Part shown: piece by piece, positions 23,058 through 31,683 of the stretch
Layout of the letters: the number at the start of each line of letters is the position of its first letter
How positions within the stretch are numbered: the first letter of the stretch is position 1
Assembly: GCA_013822685.1 (NCBI GenBank)
Contig: PNKV01000027.1
Location: forward strand, 1 to 36,181
Direction: 5' to 3'
From: Leptothrix sp. (in: b-proteobacteria)
GTDB lineage: Bacteria; Pseudomonadota; Gammaproteobacteria; Burkholderiales; Burkholderiaceae_C
DNA length: 36,181 bases
Translations under genes and position numbers: made by a program
Notes under the pieces: model-generated
Seen by the model: the letters and a program-made list of their open reading frames with translations, nothing else
Told to the model about the DNA's origin: nothing
The model's database searches: none

Positions 23058-25172
23058 ATGCCTCAAGACCTGTTGGTCGTCCGCCATAACGGCGTTGCAA
23101 TGACCGCAGCGTGGTTCTTGGCGGTATACGCCATTTACGTCATGACCCTGGTGGTGCGCCGTGTGCGGGCTTCGGCCCGTGACGTGGCCATCGGCTGGTG
23201 GCTTGGCGGCGCGGTGACCGTGGGCACCGGCATCTGGGCTCAGAGCTTCATCAGCATGCTCAGCCGCCAGTTGCCGATCCAGGTGGGCTACCTGCCCGCC
23301 GTCGTGATGGCGGCCTGGCTGCCTGCGGTGCTGATTTGTGCCGTGCTCATCTGGTCGGTCGGCCGTGTTCAGCAGCCAGTCCACAGGCGTGTCTTGGCGG
23401 GCGTGCTAGCGGCCCTCGGCTTTGGCTTCCTGACCTACCTGAACGTCTCGGCGATGGTGTTGCAGCCCGAGGTGGCCTGGGATCCGCTTTGGTTGCTGGC
23501 CGCTTTCGCCGTCATCCTGGTGGGCAACATTTTGGCCTCGGTCATGCTGCGGCGCGAGTTGTTGCGCCAGGCCAATTTCATCAGCCAGGCCAGTGTGGCC
23601 CTGGTGCTGGGCAGCGCGGTTCACGTGGCGCAATTGCTGATGCTGGAGTCGGCCCAAGTCCAGGCGGGCACGGTGTGCCTGAGCGTGCATCAATTGTCGG
23701 GTACCTACCTCGATTGGCTGGTCACCTTGGTGGGTGCCATCTTGCTGATGGGGGTGCAGTTGTGCACGATCCTGGACACGCGTTTGAGGCACCAGCACGC
23801 GCGATTGGAAAGCTCGCTTCAGCAGGCGAAGACCGAGCTGGAAGTGGCCTCGCAACGCGATGCCCTGACCGGCCTGCTCAACCGGCAAGGTTTTGAGCAG
23901 CACCTGCGCGAGGTTATCCGGGCCCTGGACGAATCAGGCGAGGCGCCTGCGGGGTGCCTGGCCGTGATGCGCATCAACCTGGATGGCTTTCGGGCTTTGG
24001 TGAATACCTACGGCCACGCCTTGGGCGACAAGCTGCTGCACCGCGTGGCCCAGCGCCTGCTGGTGTTGGTTCGAAACACCGATGCGCCCGCACGCGGTGA
24101 CGGCGAAGAGTTTCTGTTGCTGTTACCCAGCCTGCCTGACCAGCACGCGGTGGCCCAACTGGCCCACCGCATTGGCCTGGCCGTGAGCGAGCCTTGCGTG
24201 ATCAATGGCGAGGACGTCACCATCACGTGCTCCATTGGCATTGCCCTGTACCCCGACAGCGTCACCACCGAGCAACTGATCGGCCATGCCAACGAGGCCA
24301 TGCTGGCCGCCAGCAAAGCCGGTGGTGGCGTGTACTGCCTGCATGAGCCGGGCATGGACATCAGCGGCGCCAAGCAGGTCGAGATGCAGCGCGAGTTGCG
24401 CTATGCCATTCAACGCGGCGAACTGGCCTTGCATTTCCAGCCCAAGCTGGACGCGGTGCGCGGCGGCCTGGTGGGCGTGGAAGCCCTGTTGCGCTGGACG
24501 CATCCCCAGCGTGGCCCGGTCAGCCCGGCCGAGTTCATCCCCGTGGCCGAGCGCTTTGGCCTGATCGGCGAGCTGGGCCAGTGGGTGCTGAACGAAGCCT
24601 GCCGGCACATGCGGCTGTGGCTCGACGCCGGGCTGGAGATCCCGGTGGCCGTGAACATGTCGGCCCACCAGCTGCGTGAACACGACCTGGAAGACCGCAT
24701 CCGCGAAACCCTGGCGCGCCATGCGCTGCCGGCGGACATGCTGATCCTGGAGATCACCGAATCGGTGGCCATGGACGACATCGAGGCCTCTTTGAAAGTC
24801 TTCGACATGCTGGACCGCATTGGCGTGAAGTTGTCGATCGACGACTTTGGCACCGGCTATTCCAGCCTCAGCTATTTGCGCCGCCTGCCCGCGCGCCAGC
24901 TCAAGATTGACCGCAGCTTTGTGCGCGACCTGGACCACAGCGCCGATGCGCAAGCCATTGTGGAAGCCGTGGTGCGCCTGTCGCACGCCCTGGGCATGAC
25001 CGTGGTGGCCGAAGGCGTGGAGACCGAGGGCCAGCGCCAGGTGCTGGCCAAGCTGGCTTGCGACGAACTGCAAGGCTTCTTGTTTGCCAAGCCCATGGCC
25101 GATTCCGATCTGCGGACCTGGATGGTTGCGCAGACCGTGCCCATGGCACCCATCCACCTGCTACCTGCTTGA
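23058..25172 (+). CDS. Membrane GGDEF-EAL protein with degenerate MHYT-like sensor, predicted c-di-GMP phosphodiesterase
   Basis: 704 residues. Residues 15-240 have about seven membrane helices spaced like an MHYT domain, but the MHYT motifs are replaced ("GIWAQSFISML" and similar). The GGDEF domain (about 265-430) has signature DGEEF instead of GGDEF while keeping the inhibitory site RNTD. The EAL domain (about 440-695) is complete: EALLRW, Asn in "VNMSAHQL", EITES, DDFGTG, LKIDRSF, VAEGVET and LQGFLF. The protein should hydrolyse c-di-GMP at the inner membrane, with the GGDEF part perhaps acting as a nucleotide sensor. A GGAGG lies 4 bp before the start. A similar soluble paralog starts 12 bp downstream. 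Confidence 0.92.
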   Translation: MPQDLLVVRHNGVAMTAAWFLAVYAIYVMTLVVRRVRASARDVAIGWWLGGAVTVGTGIWAQSFISMLSRQLPIQVGYLPAVVMAAWLPAVLICAVLIWSVGRVQQPVHRRVLAGVLAALGFGFLTYLNVSAMVLQPEVAWDPLWLLAAFAVILVGNILASVMLRRELLRQANFISQASVALVLGSAVHVAQLLMLESAQVQAGTVCLSVHQLSGTYLDWLVTLVGAILLMGVQLCTILDTRLRHQHARLESSLQQAKTELEVASQRDALTGLLNRQGFEQHLREVIRALDESGEAPAGCLAVMRINLDGFRALVNTYGHALGDKLLHRVAQRLLVLVRNTDAPARGDGEEFLLLLPSLPDQHAVAQLAHRIGLAVSEPCVINGEDVTITCSIGIALYPDSVTTEQLIGHANEAMLAASKAGGGVYCLHEPGMDISGAKQVEMQRELRYAIQRGELALHFQPKLDAVRGGLVGVEALLRWTHPQRGPVSPAEFIPVAERFGLIGELGQWVLNEACRHMRLWLDAGLEIPVAVNMSAHQLREHDLEDRIRETLARHALPADMLILEITESVAMDDIEASLKVFDMLDRIGVKLSIDDFGTGYSSLSYLRRLPARQLKIDRSFVRDLDHSADAQAIVEAVVRLSHALGMTVVAEGVETEGQRQVLAKLACDELQGFLFAKPMADSDLRTWMVAQTVPMAPIHLLPA

Positions 25173-25184
25173 TGAAGGTTTTGA

Positions 25185-26618
25185 ATGCGCCGAATTGACC
25201 GCTGGATCGCCCGCGCCAAGGCACTCTGGGCCAGTCCCGCCGTGGTGCCCCTGGCCATGCCGCCCGCGCCCGTCAACCTGAGGGACCTGAGCCACCACGA
25301 TCCGCTGACGGGGCTGGCCAACCGCCTTTTGTTTGAAGACCGGCTGGATGGTGCCGCCCGTCGGGCCGAGGCGTCCAGCCGCCGCCTGGGCGTGCTGTTC
25401 ATCGACCTGGACGGCTTCAAGGCGGTCAACGAGTCGTATGGCCACAAGGCGGGCGACGAGTTGCTGCGCGAGGTGGGGCGCCGCGTGGCTTTGCAGGCCC
25501 GCCAGTCCGACACCGTGGCGCGCCTGGGCAGTGACCAGTTCCTGATGCTGCTGGACAGCCACCCCGATGCCTCTGCGGCGGCCGTGGTGGCCGCGCGCCT
25601 GCGTGCCAGCCTGGCCGAAGTCATCCGGGTTGAGGGCCGTGACCTGCGTTTGTCGTGCTCAGTGGGCATCGTGTTGTACCCGGAGCATGGCCCGCGCGCC
25701 AAGCTCATTGCCCACGCTGATGCGGCCATGGCCGTGGCCAAGCAGGCCGGCGGTGGCATGCACGTGTTCTTCGAGCCCCACATGGCCGTGAACAGCGAGG
25801 CGCAGATTGACATGCAGCGCGACCTGCGCCATGCCCTGGACCTGGGCGGCGAGGGCTTGTCGCTCGATTACCAGCCCAAGGTGGACACCAAGAGCGGCCG
25901 CCTGACCGGCGTGGAAGCCCTGCTGCGTTGGCGGCATCCGCAACAAGGGCCGATGGAGCCCAGCGTGTTCATCCCGGTGGCCGAGCGCTTTGGCTTGATC
26001 GGCGCCCTGGGCCAATGGGTGATCGACGAAGCCTGCCGCCAGCAACGCGCCTGGCAGGACGAAGGCCTGGACCTTCGCGTGGCCATCAACCTGTCGGTAC
26101 ACCAGGTGCGCCAGGCCGACCTGGTCGAGCGCATCGAGCACGCGTTGAAGGCGCAGCGCATCCAGGCCGACCGGCTGATGTTCGAGGTCTCCGAGATCGC
26201 GGCCATGGCCGATCCACAGGCCTGCGTGCGCCTGTTCGAGCAGTTCATGCGCCTGGGCGTGCAGGTGTCGATCGATGACTTCGGCACGGGCAACGCCAAC
26301 CTCAGCCAGCTGCGCAAGCTGCCGGCCTGCCAGCTCAAGATCGACCGCAGCTTTGTGCAAAGCCTGGAGCATGACGAAGATGCCCAAGCCATCGTGGACG
26401 CGGCCGTGCGCCTGTCGCACGCCCTGGGGCTGAACGTGGTGGCCGAAGGCGTGGAGACCGCGCACCAGCAGGACATCCTCTTGCGCTTTGGCTGCGATGA
26501 GCTGCAGGGCTATCTGTTCGCGCGGCCCATGTCGCCGGTGCAGATGGCCTTGTGGGCACGCAGCAGCGAGGCGGTGCCCCGGCCCTCGCCACCGATGCGC
26601 CTTGAGCGGCCTGAATGA
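25185..26618 (+). CDS. Cytoplasmic GGDEF-EAL protein, predicted c-di-GMP phosphodiesterase
   Basis: 477 residues, no membrane segments. The GGDEF domain (about 35-200) has GSDQF in place of GGDEF, so cyclase activity is unlikely, but the RQSD inhibitory site remains. The EAL domain (about 215-465) carries EALLRW, "AINLSVHQV", EVSE, DDFGTG, LKIDRSF, VAEGVET and LQGYLF, all the metal and catalytic residues. It is strongly similar over its full length to the last 450 residues of the preceding protein, so the pair looks like a tandem duplication in which one copy lacks the membrane sensor. The two are probably co-transcribed (12-bp gap). Confidence 0.92.
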   Translation: MRRIDRWIARAKALWASPAVVPLAMPPAPVNLRDLSHHDPLTGLANRLLFEDRLDGAARRAEASSRRLGVLFIDLDGFKAVNESYGHKAGDELLREVGRRVALQARQSDTVARLGSDQFLMLLDSHPDASAAAVVAARLRASLAEVIRVEGRDLRLSCSVGIVLYPEHGPRAKLIAHADAAMAVAKQAGGGMHVFFEPHMAVNSEAQIDMQRDLRHALDLGGEGLSLDYQPKVDTKSGRLTGVEALLRWRHPQQGPMEPSVFIPVAERFGLIGALGQWVIDEACRQQRAWQDEGLDLRVAINLSVHQVRQADLVERIEHALKAQRIQADRLMFEVSEIAAMADPQACVRLFEQFMRLGVQVSIDDFGTGNANLSQLRKLPACQLKIDRSFVQSLEHDEDAQAIVDAAVRLSHALGLNVVAEGVETAHQQDILLRFGCDELQGYLFARPMSPVQMALWARSSEAVPRPSPPMRLERPE

Positions 26619-26633
26619 CGCGGATTGGCCACT

Positions 26634-26664
26634 TTGCAGCGGCGACTTGACGGGGTTCCTACAA
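26634..26664 (+). promoter_or_regulatory. Possible leaderless promoter of the metH half gene
   Basis: TACAAT (26659-26664) is a good -10 hexamer, with TTGCAG (26634-26639) as a weak -35 at 19 bp. A start point 7-8 nt downstream of the -10 would fall on or next to the ATG at 26672, so the transcript could be leaderless. The AGGGGG directly before the ATG is too close for normal ribosome binding. Confidence 0.35.
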
Positions 26665-26671
26665 TAGGGGG

Positions 26672-27769
26672 ATGAGCGCCATCCTCACCCCCTCCCCCAC
26701 CACCTTGCCGGTGGAACGCCGCCCCTACACCCGTGGGGCCCAGTTGCCCGAGATCATGCGCGAGCGCATCGCCATCCTGGATGGCGCCATGGGCACCATG
26801 ATCCAGCGCTACAAGCTGACCGAAGCCGACTACCGTGGCACGCGTTTCCTGGACCACCACAAGGACCTCAAGGGCAACAACGAGCTCTTGCAGTTGACCA
26901 AGCCCGAGGTGATCAGCGAGATCCACGAGCAGTACCTGGCCGCGGGCGCCGACCTGATCGAGACCAACACCTTTGGCGCCACCACCGTGGCCCAGGACGA
27001 CTACGACCTGCCCGAGCTGGCGCGCGAGATGAACATCGAAGGCGCCCGCCTGGCGCGCCTGGCCTGCGACAAGTACAGCACGCCCGACAAACCGCGCTTC
27101 GTGGCCGGCGCCATCGGCCCCACGCCCAAGACCGCCAGCATCAGCCCGGACGTGAACGACCCGGCTGCGCGCAACGTGAGCTTCGACACCCTGCGCCAGG
27201 CCTATTACGAGCAGGCCCAAGCCTTGATGGAAGGCGGTTGTGATGTCTTCTTGGTCGAGACGATCTTCGACACGCTGAACGCCAAGGCCGCGATCTTCGC
27301 GCTGGACGAGCTGTTCGAGAACACCGGTGAGCGCCTGCCCATCATCATCTCGGGCACGGTGACCGACGCTTCTGGCCGCATCTTGTCGGGCCAAACCGTG
27401 AGCGCCTTCTGGCATTCGGTGCGGCACGCGCACCCGCTGGCCATCGGCTTGAACTGTGCTTTGGGCGCGGCGCTGATGCGCCCTTACATCGAAGAGCTGA
27501 CCAAGATCGCGGGCGACACTTTCGTCAGCTGTTATCCCAACGCCGGCTTGCCCAACCCCATGAGCGACACCGGTTTCGACGAGACGCCCGAGATCACTGG
27601 CGGCCTGTTGGAAGACTTTGCCAAGGCGGGGTTCTTGAACATCGCCGGCGGCTGCTGCGGCACCACGCCCCAGCACATCGCAGCGATTGCCAAGCGGGTG
27701 GGGCAGTACAAGCCCCGGTGCTTGCACGAGGGCCCCACCGGGTTCTTGACCGGCTTGGCGAACGCCTGA
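26672..27769 (+). CDS. metH: Homocysteine S-methyltransferase module of methionine synthase (split MetH)
   Basis: 365 residues, equal to the N-terminal homocysteine-binding barrel of B12-dependent MetH only. "[20 protein letters not shown]" begins the domain, and the zinc ligands are Cys in "[10 protein letters not shown]" and the Cys pair in "[13 protein letters not shown]". The folate, cobalamin and activation modules are absent, and the next gene is on the other strand. Split metH is common in betaproteobacteria, where the second half usually follows at once. Here that half must lie elsewhere. It catalyses methyl transfer to homocysteine together with that partner. Confidence 0.93.
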   Translation: MSAILTPSPTTLPVERRPYTRGAQLPEIMRERIAILDGAMGTMIQRYKLTEADYRGTRFLDHHKDLKGNNELLQLTKPEVISEIHEQYLAAGADLIETNTFGATTVAQDDYDLPELAREMNIEGARLARLACDKYSTPDKPRFVAGAIGPTPKTASISPDVNDPAARNVSFDTLRQAYYEQAQALMEGGCDVFLVETIFDTLNAKAAIFALDELFENTGERLPIIISGTVTDASGRILSGQTVSAFWHSVRHAHPLAIGLNCALGAALMRPYIEELTKIAGDTFVSCYPNAGLPNPMSDTGFDETPEITGGLLEDFAKAGFLNIAGGCCGTTPQHIAAIAKRVGQYKPRCLHEGPTGFLTGLANA

Positions 27770-27791
27770 CGGCGCGGCCTTTGCCGGCCAA

Positions 27792-28577
27792 CTAGCCCGC
27801 GTGCCTGCGTCGGGCGAGCCCTGCCACCAAGCCCCCCGCGGCCAGCAACAGCATGGCCTGCGGCTCGGGCACCGCGTGAACGGCGTGCAGGCGCACGTTC
27901 ACGTAGTCAAATTGGTCCGAGGTCACCCACCGGGTCTCCAGCGTAGCCGGCGTCAAAACATCCCGGTGCGGCCCATTGGCGTGGGTTTGCGTGTCCGTGT
28001 CACTGCTTGAAAGGTTGTGGGCAGACAGCACGGAGTTCTGCCTGGCCAGCAAGTCGTAGTTCAGCGCCGGGGCCTGTGAAGATTCGTCCAGGTCCGGGTG
28101 CACCACGAACAGGTGCTGCACAAACCCCTGCGCCGACAGCTCGCTGAACGACAAGGTGTTGATGTTGGCCTCCAGGGTGATCTTCCAGCTCCACGCGTCG
28201 GTTTGACCGTTCTTGCTGCTGACCTTGGTGATGCCGGAAAGCACGGCCGGCAAGTCGTCCTCGAATTCGCCGATGTTGTTCGTCTGTTTGAGCAGCAGAT
28301 CGAAGGTGGTGTCGGTGGCCGAGATGGCGAGCGAGGGCGAACTGCCGCCCGAGGTGTACAGCGGGCTGTCGTCCGATTGGGTGCCGAGGTTGGGCGCGCC
28401 AAAGATGTCGACGAAGGTGCCGCCGATGCCCAGCAGGTCCGCCGTCAGCGAAATGCCGCCGATGACCAGTTGCAGGGTGGTGACAGGATTGGCTTGGGCG
28501 GGCGCGTTGGCCGCCGCCAGGAGCGAGGCGAGCAAGAAGCTGCGCGTCAGATGCGAGCGCCGTGTCAGTGTGTTCAT
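27792..28577 (-). CDS. PEP-CTERM sorting-domain protein
   Basis: 261 residues with a signal peptide (about 1-29, ending AQA). It ends in the exosortase signal: "VPEPQAMLLLAAGGLVAG" followed by a basic tail "LARRRHAG". The mature part is Ser/Thr-rich and has no recognised enzyme domain. Such proteins are cleaved by exosortase (EpsH/XrtA) and linked to an extracellular polysaccharide matrix; the exosortase is not in this window. It converges with metH (22 bp between stops). A promoter candidate with an internal palindrome lies 50-80 bp upstream. Confidence 0.9.
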   Translation of the reverse strand: MNTLTRRSHLTRSFLLASLLAAANAPAQANPVTTLQLVIGGISLTADLLGIGGTFVDIFGAPNLGTQSDDSPLYTSGGSSPSLAISATDTTFDLLLKQTNNIGEFEDDLPAVLSGITKVSSKNGQTDAWSWKITLEANINTLSFSELSAQGFVQHLFVVHPDLDESSQAPALNYDLLARQNSVLSAHNLSSSDTDTQTHANGPHRDVLTPATLETRWVTSDQFDYVNVRLHAVHAVPEPQAMLLLAAGGLVAGLARRRHAG

Positions 28578-28628
28578 CCTGGCTCCTTGGGGTGGGAGGT
28601 CGAGGGATTACTGCTGCTGGAGGCCCGT

Positions 28629-28657
28629 ACTGTAGGACAGTTGTCCGATTTTGTGAA
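28629..28657 (-). promoter_or_regulatory. Promoter candidate of the PEP-CTERM gene with embedded palindrome
   Basis: Read on the minus strand: TTCACA (28657-28652), a 17-bp spacer and TACAGT (28634-28629). The spacer includes GGACAGTTGTCC (28635-28646), an inverted repeat with 5-bp arms around 2 nt, next to the -10. The geometry fits a regulated sigma-70 promoter giving a leader of about 45 nt. Confidence 0.45.
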
Positions 28658-28731
28658 TACTTGTGAAGCCCTGGCCAGATTCTTTGTCCCGCCAGGGCCG
28701 TGCCTGCGAGCAGGCCACTGATGTCAAGGCA

Positions 28732-28911
28732 TCAAGGAGCGGTTTGCTTCGTCACGTAGGGGATCTTCGTGGTCGAGAACAAATTGATCACGTAGATGCC
28801 AGCGTTGATCAGGGGAACGCCGTAGGCGTTGTACTCGGCGCGGTGGATCGCGTCGATCAGGCTCTCGCCGCCGCTGACTTGGGACACTTCCTGGGTGCTC
28901 AGAACTTTCAT
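28732..28911 (-). CDS. Small double-glycine-leader peptide (bacteriocin- or signal-like)
   Basis: 59 residues. The start at 28911 is chosen because AAGGAA stands 6 bp upstream and the protein then begins "MKVLSTQEVSQVSGG", a canonical double-glycine leader (LS-x2-E-[LIV]-x2-VSGG). Cleavage after GG15 would release a 44-residue peptide (ESLIDAIHRAEYNAYG at its N side, KIPYVTKQTAP at its end) with a hydrophobic middle and no Cys. The leader type is processed and exported by C39-peptidase ABC transporters; none is in the window. It could be an unmodified class II bacteriocin, a signalling peptide or a modified peptide. The neighbouring GNAT-like gene lies 164 bp upstream on the same strand. Confidence 0.75.
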   Translation of the reverse strand: MKVLSTQEVSQVSGGESLIDAIHRAEYNAYGVPLINAGIYVINLFSTTKIPYVTKQTAP

Positions 28912-29075
28912 GTTTTTTCCTTGTTCAATGGTTGGTTGAAATGTGCCTCTTCGGTGCACACAAGGAATCTAACCAAGAGCGTTATGGTGGGTTTTTCGGG
29001 GAATCCCTCGCGACCCTCCAGATCAGCGGAGGAGATACCCTTGAATTGGGAAGTTTTGAGTTTCAGTTTGTCAGA

Positions 29076-29915
29076 TTAGCCCCACAAGGCGTCGCGGTGG
29101 CGGGCCACAGCCTTGCCAAAACTCGAATCTGCCCAGGCGGCACCAGCGCGTTCGCGCACGGTTTCGGGCCGGGCGCGTGAGGGCTTGACCAGCACTTTCC
29201 ACAGCTGCGGAATGATCACCTGGAAGAAGGCCTTCAGGTCGGCGCGGCCCACGCAGGGCAGTTCGGTGCCGCGTTCCCACTGCGGGTTGCATTTCTCAAA
29301 GAAGGCGATGTCGGCCTGCTGGCGCAACTCGCGGGTGATGGGCGTCACGTCGCCCTTCAGGCAGTTGTAGCCGTCGCCAAAGTCCAGCACCATCGATTGC
29401 TTGTCCAGCTTGCCGGGGAACAGCGTTTCGCAGTACGTCTCGGCAATGTGTTGCAGGTGCTCGTTCTTTTGTGTGGGGTGCGGGTAGTACTCGGGGAAGT
29501 TGCGGCTCAAGAGCAAGAAGGTTTTGTAGCCCTTCGAGATCAGGAACCAATACTGGGGCGTGAAGGGGTTCTTGATGGCTTCCCACAGCACGCGCTTCAC
29601 AAAAGCGGCGTTGATGGCGCGGTTGCCCCAGTGTTCCTTTTCCAGCACCGTGTCACCGCTGAACACGCCTTTGATTTCCTTGCCATCGACCTGCATGCGG
29701 TACACGCCGAAGGTGGAGAAACCCACGATGGCGTCGTCACGCTGGCGGCGCACCACGAAGGCGCCGGTCTTCTTGCCCAGGTCGGTCACGAACTGGTCGA
29801 GCGAGACGTTGTCGTAGTAGCGGCAAAACACCTTGAACATGTCCCGGATGTCCTGAACAGTGATGTTGTTCAGGGCTTGGTAACGGGTGTAGATCTTGGC
29901 TTTGGAGTTGGACAT
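29076..29915 (-). CDS. Uncharacterised protein, GNAT-acyltransferase-like
   Basis: 279 residues from the ATG at 29915 (GAGGT 6 bp upstream; a TTG at 29927 is the alternative). I do not recognise a named family. Visible segments are "FVVRRQRDDAIVGFSTFGVY", which reads like a GNAT beta-strand pair, then "GVFSGDTVLEKEHWGN", "YWFLISKGYKTFLLLSRNFP" and "EYYPHPTQKNEH". The strand-GDT-helix-WFLISKGY order suggests an N-acyltransferase fold. No signal peptide or membrane helix. Upstream lies a strong GC hairpin. A link with the small double-glycine peptide 164 bp downstream is possible but unproven. Confidence 0.7.
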   Translation of the reverse strand: MSNSKAKIYTRYQALNNITVQDIRDMFKVFCRYYDNVSLDQFVTDLGKKTGAFVVRRQRDDAIVGFSTFGVYRMQVDGKEIKGVFSGDTVLEKEHWGNRAINAAFVKRVLWEAIKNPFTPQYWFLISKGYKTFLLLSRNFPEYYPHPTQKNEHLQHIAETYCETLFPGKLDKQSMVLDFGDGYNCLKGDVTPITRELRQQADIAFFEKCNPQWERGTELPCVGRADLKAFFQVIIPQLWKVLVKPSRARPETVRERAGAAWADSSFGKAVARHRDALWG

Positions 29916-29980
29916 CGGGGACCTCAAGGGGTTGGCTTGGTCGATGTATGGATTCTGAAGATCGACGTCTCACCCGGTCA

Positions 29981-30002
29981 GGGGGTGCCCCCCAACACCC
30001 CC
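29981..30002. other. Strong G/C hairpin upstream of the GNAT-like gene
   Basis: GGGGGTG (29981-29987) and CACCCCC (29996-30002) form a 7-bp stem around an 8-nt loop of C6AA; the minus strand carries two G6 runs. It lies 66 bp upstream of the GNAT-like start, with no T-run. It could be a leader structure of that gene or mark the end of ybeY transcription. The role is unknown. Confidence 0.4.
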
Positions 30003-30101
30003 CTGTTTGGGCGTGCCCGCGCCCGTGCGGTAATGCACGCATTGGCGTTTAGATGCTTTTGGCCTGCCCTGATTGCAGGTATTCAAACGTTTGTTTGTTT
30101 G

Positions 30102-30554
30102 CTAATAGGGGTCGGCAAAGCCCAGCTCGGCCAAGATGCGGCGCTCTTGCGCTTCCATGGCCTCGGCTTCGTCGTCGACCTCGTGGTCGAAGCCTTGCGC
30201 ATGCAGGGTGCCGTGCACCAGCATGTGGGCGTAGTGCGCCTGCAGCGTCTTGTTCTGCTCTTGCGCTTCACGCTCGATCACGGGCGCGCAGATCACCAGG
30301 TCGGCGGTCACCACGGGCTCTTGGGTGTAGTCGAAGGTCAGCACATTGGTGGCGTAGTCCTTCTGGCGGAAGTCACGGTTCAGCGCGCGGCCTTCTTCTT
30401 CGCCCACGATGCGCACGGTGATCTCGCCATCCAGGCCATCCACGGCCAGTGCCGCTTTGATCCAGCGGGCCACCTTGTGGCGCGGCAGGTGCTCGCGGTG
30501 GGCTTTGTCGGCGAATTGAAGGCTCAGGCTCAAGGTCGGTTTGGCAGTGCTCAT
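30102..30554 (-). CDS. ybeY: rRNA maturation endoribonuclease YbeY
   Basis: 150 residues. The zinc motif HGxLHxxGxDH is present ("[11 protein letters not shown]", His114, His118, His124) after "[19 protein letters not shown]" and "TNVLTFDY". YbeY takes part in 16S rRNA 3'-end processing and 70S quality control. Its start overlaps the stop of the phoH/ybeZ gene by ATGA, the conserved ybeZ-ybeY order. Downstream (30084-30093) is the 10-bp palindrome CAAACGTTTG of unknown role. Cytoplasmic. Confidence 0.97.
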   Translation of the reverse strand: MSTAKPTLSLSLQFADKAHREHLPRHKVARWIKAALAVDGLDGEITVRIVGEEEGRALNRDFRQKDYATNVLTFDYTQEPVVTADLVICAPVIEREAQEQNKTLQAHYAHMLVHGTLHAQGFDHEVDDEAEAMEAQERRILAELGFADPY

Positions 30555-31558
30555 GCGGCAGGTGGGTTGTTCAAGGCGTCGCGGTCGTAGGCCTGCACGA
30601 TGCGGCCGACCAGCGGGTGGCGCACGATGTCGTGCGGGGTGAACCGGGTGAAGGCCACGCCGGTAACCTTGCGCAAGATGCGCTCGGCTTCGATCAGGCC
30701 ACTGCGCGCGCCCTTGGGCAGGTCAATCTGGCTGACGTCGCCGGTGACCACGGCCTTGGTGCCAAAGCCGATGCGCGTCAGGAACATCTTCATCTGCTCG
30801 GGCGTGGTGTTCTGGGCCTCGTCCAGGATGACGAAGGCATGGCTGAGCGTGCGCCCGCGCATGAAGGCCAGCGGGGCCACCTCGATCTGGCCTTTTTCAA
30901 AGGCCTTGGTGACGCGGTCAAAGCCCATCAGGTCATACAGCGCGTCGTACAAGGGGCGAAGGTAGGGGTCGACCTTTTGTGACAAATCGCCGGGGAGGAA
31001 GCCCAGGCGTTCGCCGGCCTCGACCGCGGGGCGGGTCAGCACGATGCGCTGAACCATGCTGCGCTCGAGCGCGTCAACGGCGCAGGCCACAGCCAGGAAG
31101 GTCTTGCCGGTGCCGGCCGGCCCGATGCCAAAGGTCAGGTCGTGGGCCATGATGTGGCGCAAGTAATCGACCTGGTTGGTGGTGCGGCCCTGCAGATCGC
31201 TGCGGCGGGTGCTCAGCACCGGGCCTTCGTCGGCGACGTCGTCGGGGCCTGGCGCATCCGCCTCCTTCGCGCCGCGCTTGCCGCGCCCGGGTTTCTGGCG
31301 CTTGGCCAAGGCCGAGGCCAGGGCCAATTGCACCTGCTCCGGGCTGAGCTGCCGGGCCGATTTGGCATACAGGGCCTCCAGCAATTCCAAAGCCTCTTCA
31401 GGGCGCCCCTTGGGGCCGTCGATGCGGAACTGGTCGCCGCGCCGCGCCAGGGTCACGCCCAGCGCGGCCTCGATGGTGCGCAGGTGTTCGTCCAGCGGTC
31501 CGCACAAATGGGCGAGTCGGGTGTTGTCGAGCGGGATGAATCGGTGACGCAAGGTCAT
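30551..31558 (-). CDS. ybeZ: PhoH-like ATPase YbeZ
   Basis: 335 residues from the ATG at 31558; the frame is open further upstream to 31699, but the family begins near "[12 protein letters not shown]". An N-terminal RNA-binding-like segment is followed by a Lys/Arg-rich linker (about 85-120) and the PhoH ATPase: Walker A GPAGTGKT at residues 146-153, "[19 protein letters not shown]", Walker B region "[20 protein letters not shown]" and "[14 protein letters not shown]". YbeZ works with YbeY in rRNA processing. It overlaps ybeY by 4 bp and is divergent from the sensor kinase gene. The tRNA methylthiotransferase gene miaB, often upstream, is not here. Confidence 0.95.
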   Translation of the reverse strand: MTLRHRFIPLDNTRLAHLCGPLDEHLRTIEAALGVTLARRGDQFRIDGPKGRPEEALELLEALYAKSARQLSPEQVQLALASALAKRQKPGRGKRGAKEADAPGPDDVADEGPVLSTRRSDLQGRTTNQVDYLRHIMAHDLTFGIGPAGTGKTFLAVACAVDALERSMVQRIVLTRPAVEAGERLGFLPGDLSQKVDPYLRPLYDALYDLMGFDRVTKAFEKGQIEVAPLAFMRGRTLSHAFVILDEAQNTTPEQMKMFLTRIGFGTKAVVTGDVSQIDLPKGARSGLIEAERILRKVTGVAFTRFTPHDIVRHPLVGRIVQAYDRDALNNPPAA

Positions 31559-31683
31559 TGAGAGGCCCAGGGTGAACACGTTGGTGAACAAAAAGCCCGC
31601 AAATTGTCGCTTGACCGGGCCTTCAAAGTGTGACGGATCTTGCAGAATGGGCCCGACATTGCGCATGGTGCGCAGTTTTGGCC

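Noticed and set aside
24123..25157. Minus-strand open frame opposite the first GGDEF-EAL gene; similar ones at 9088-10032 and 32275-33660
   Set aside because: All lie opposite well-supported genes and show the same His/Gln/Ala-rich shadow composition.
26645..26664. TTGACG/TACAAT promoter before metH
   Set aside because: The TTGACG is only about 8 bp from the -10, far short of the 16-18 bp needed.
31595..31620. Attenuator-like hairpin with T5 upstream of ybeZ on the minus strand
   Set aside because: The stem is only 5 bp with a 16-nt loop; too weak to support.
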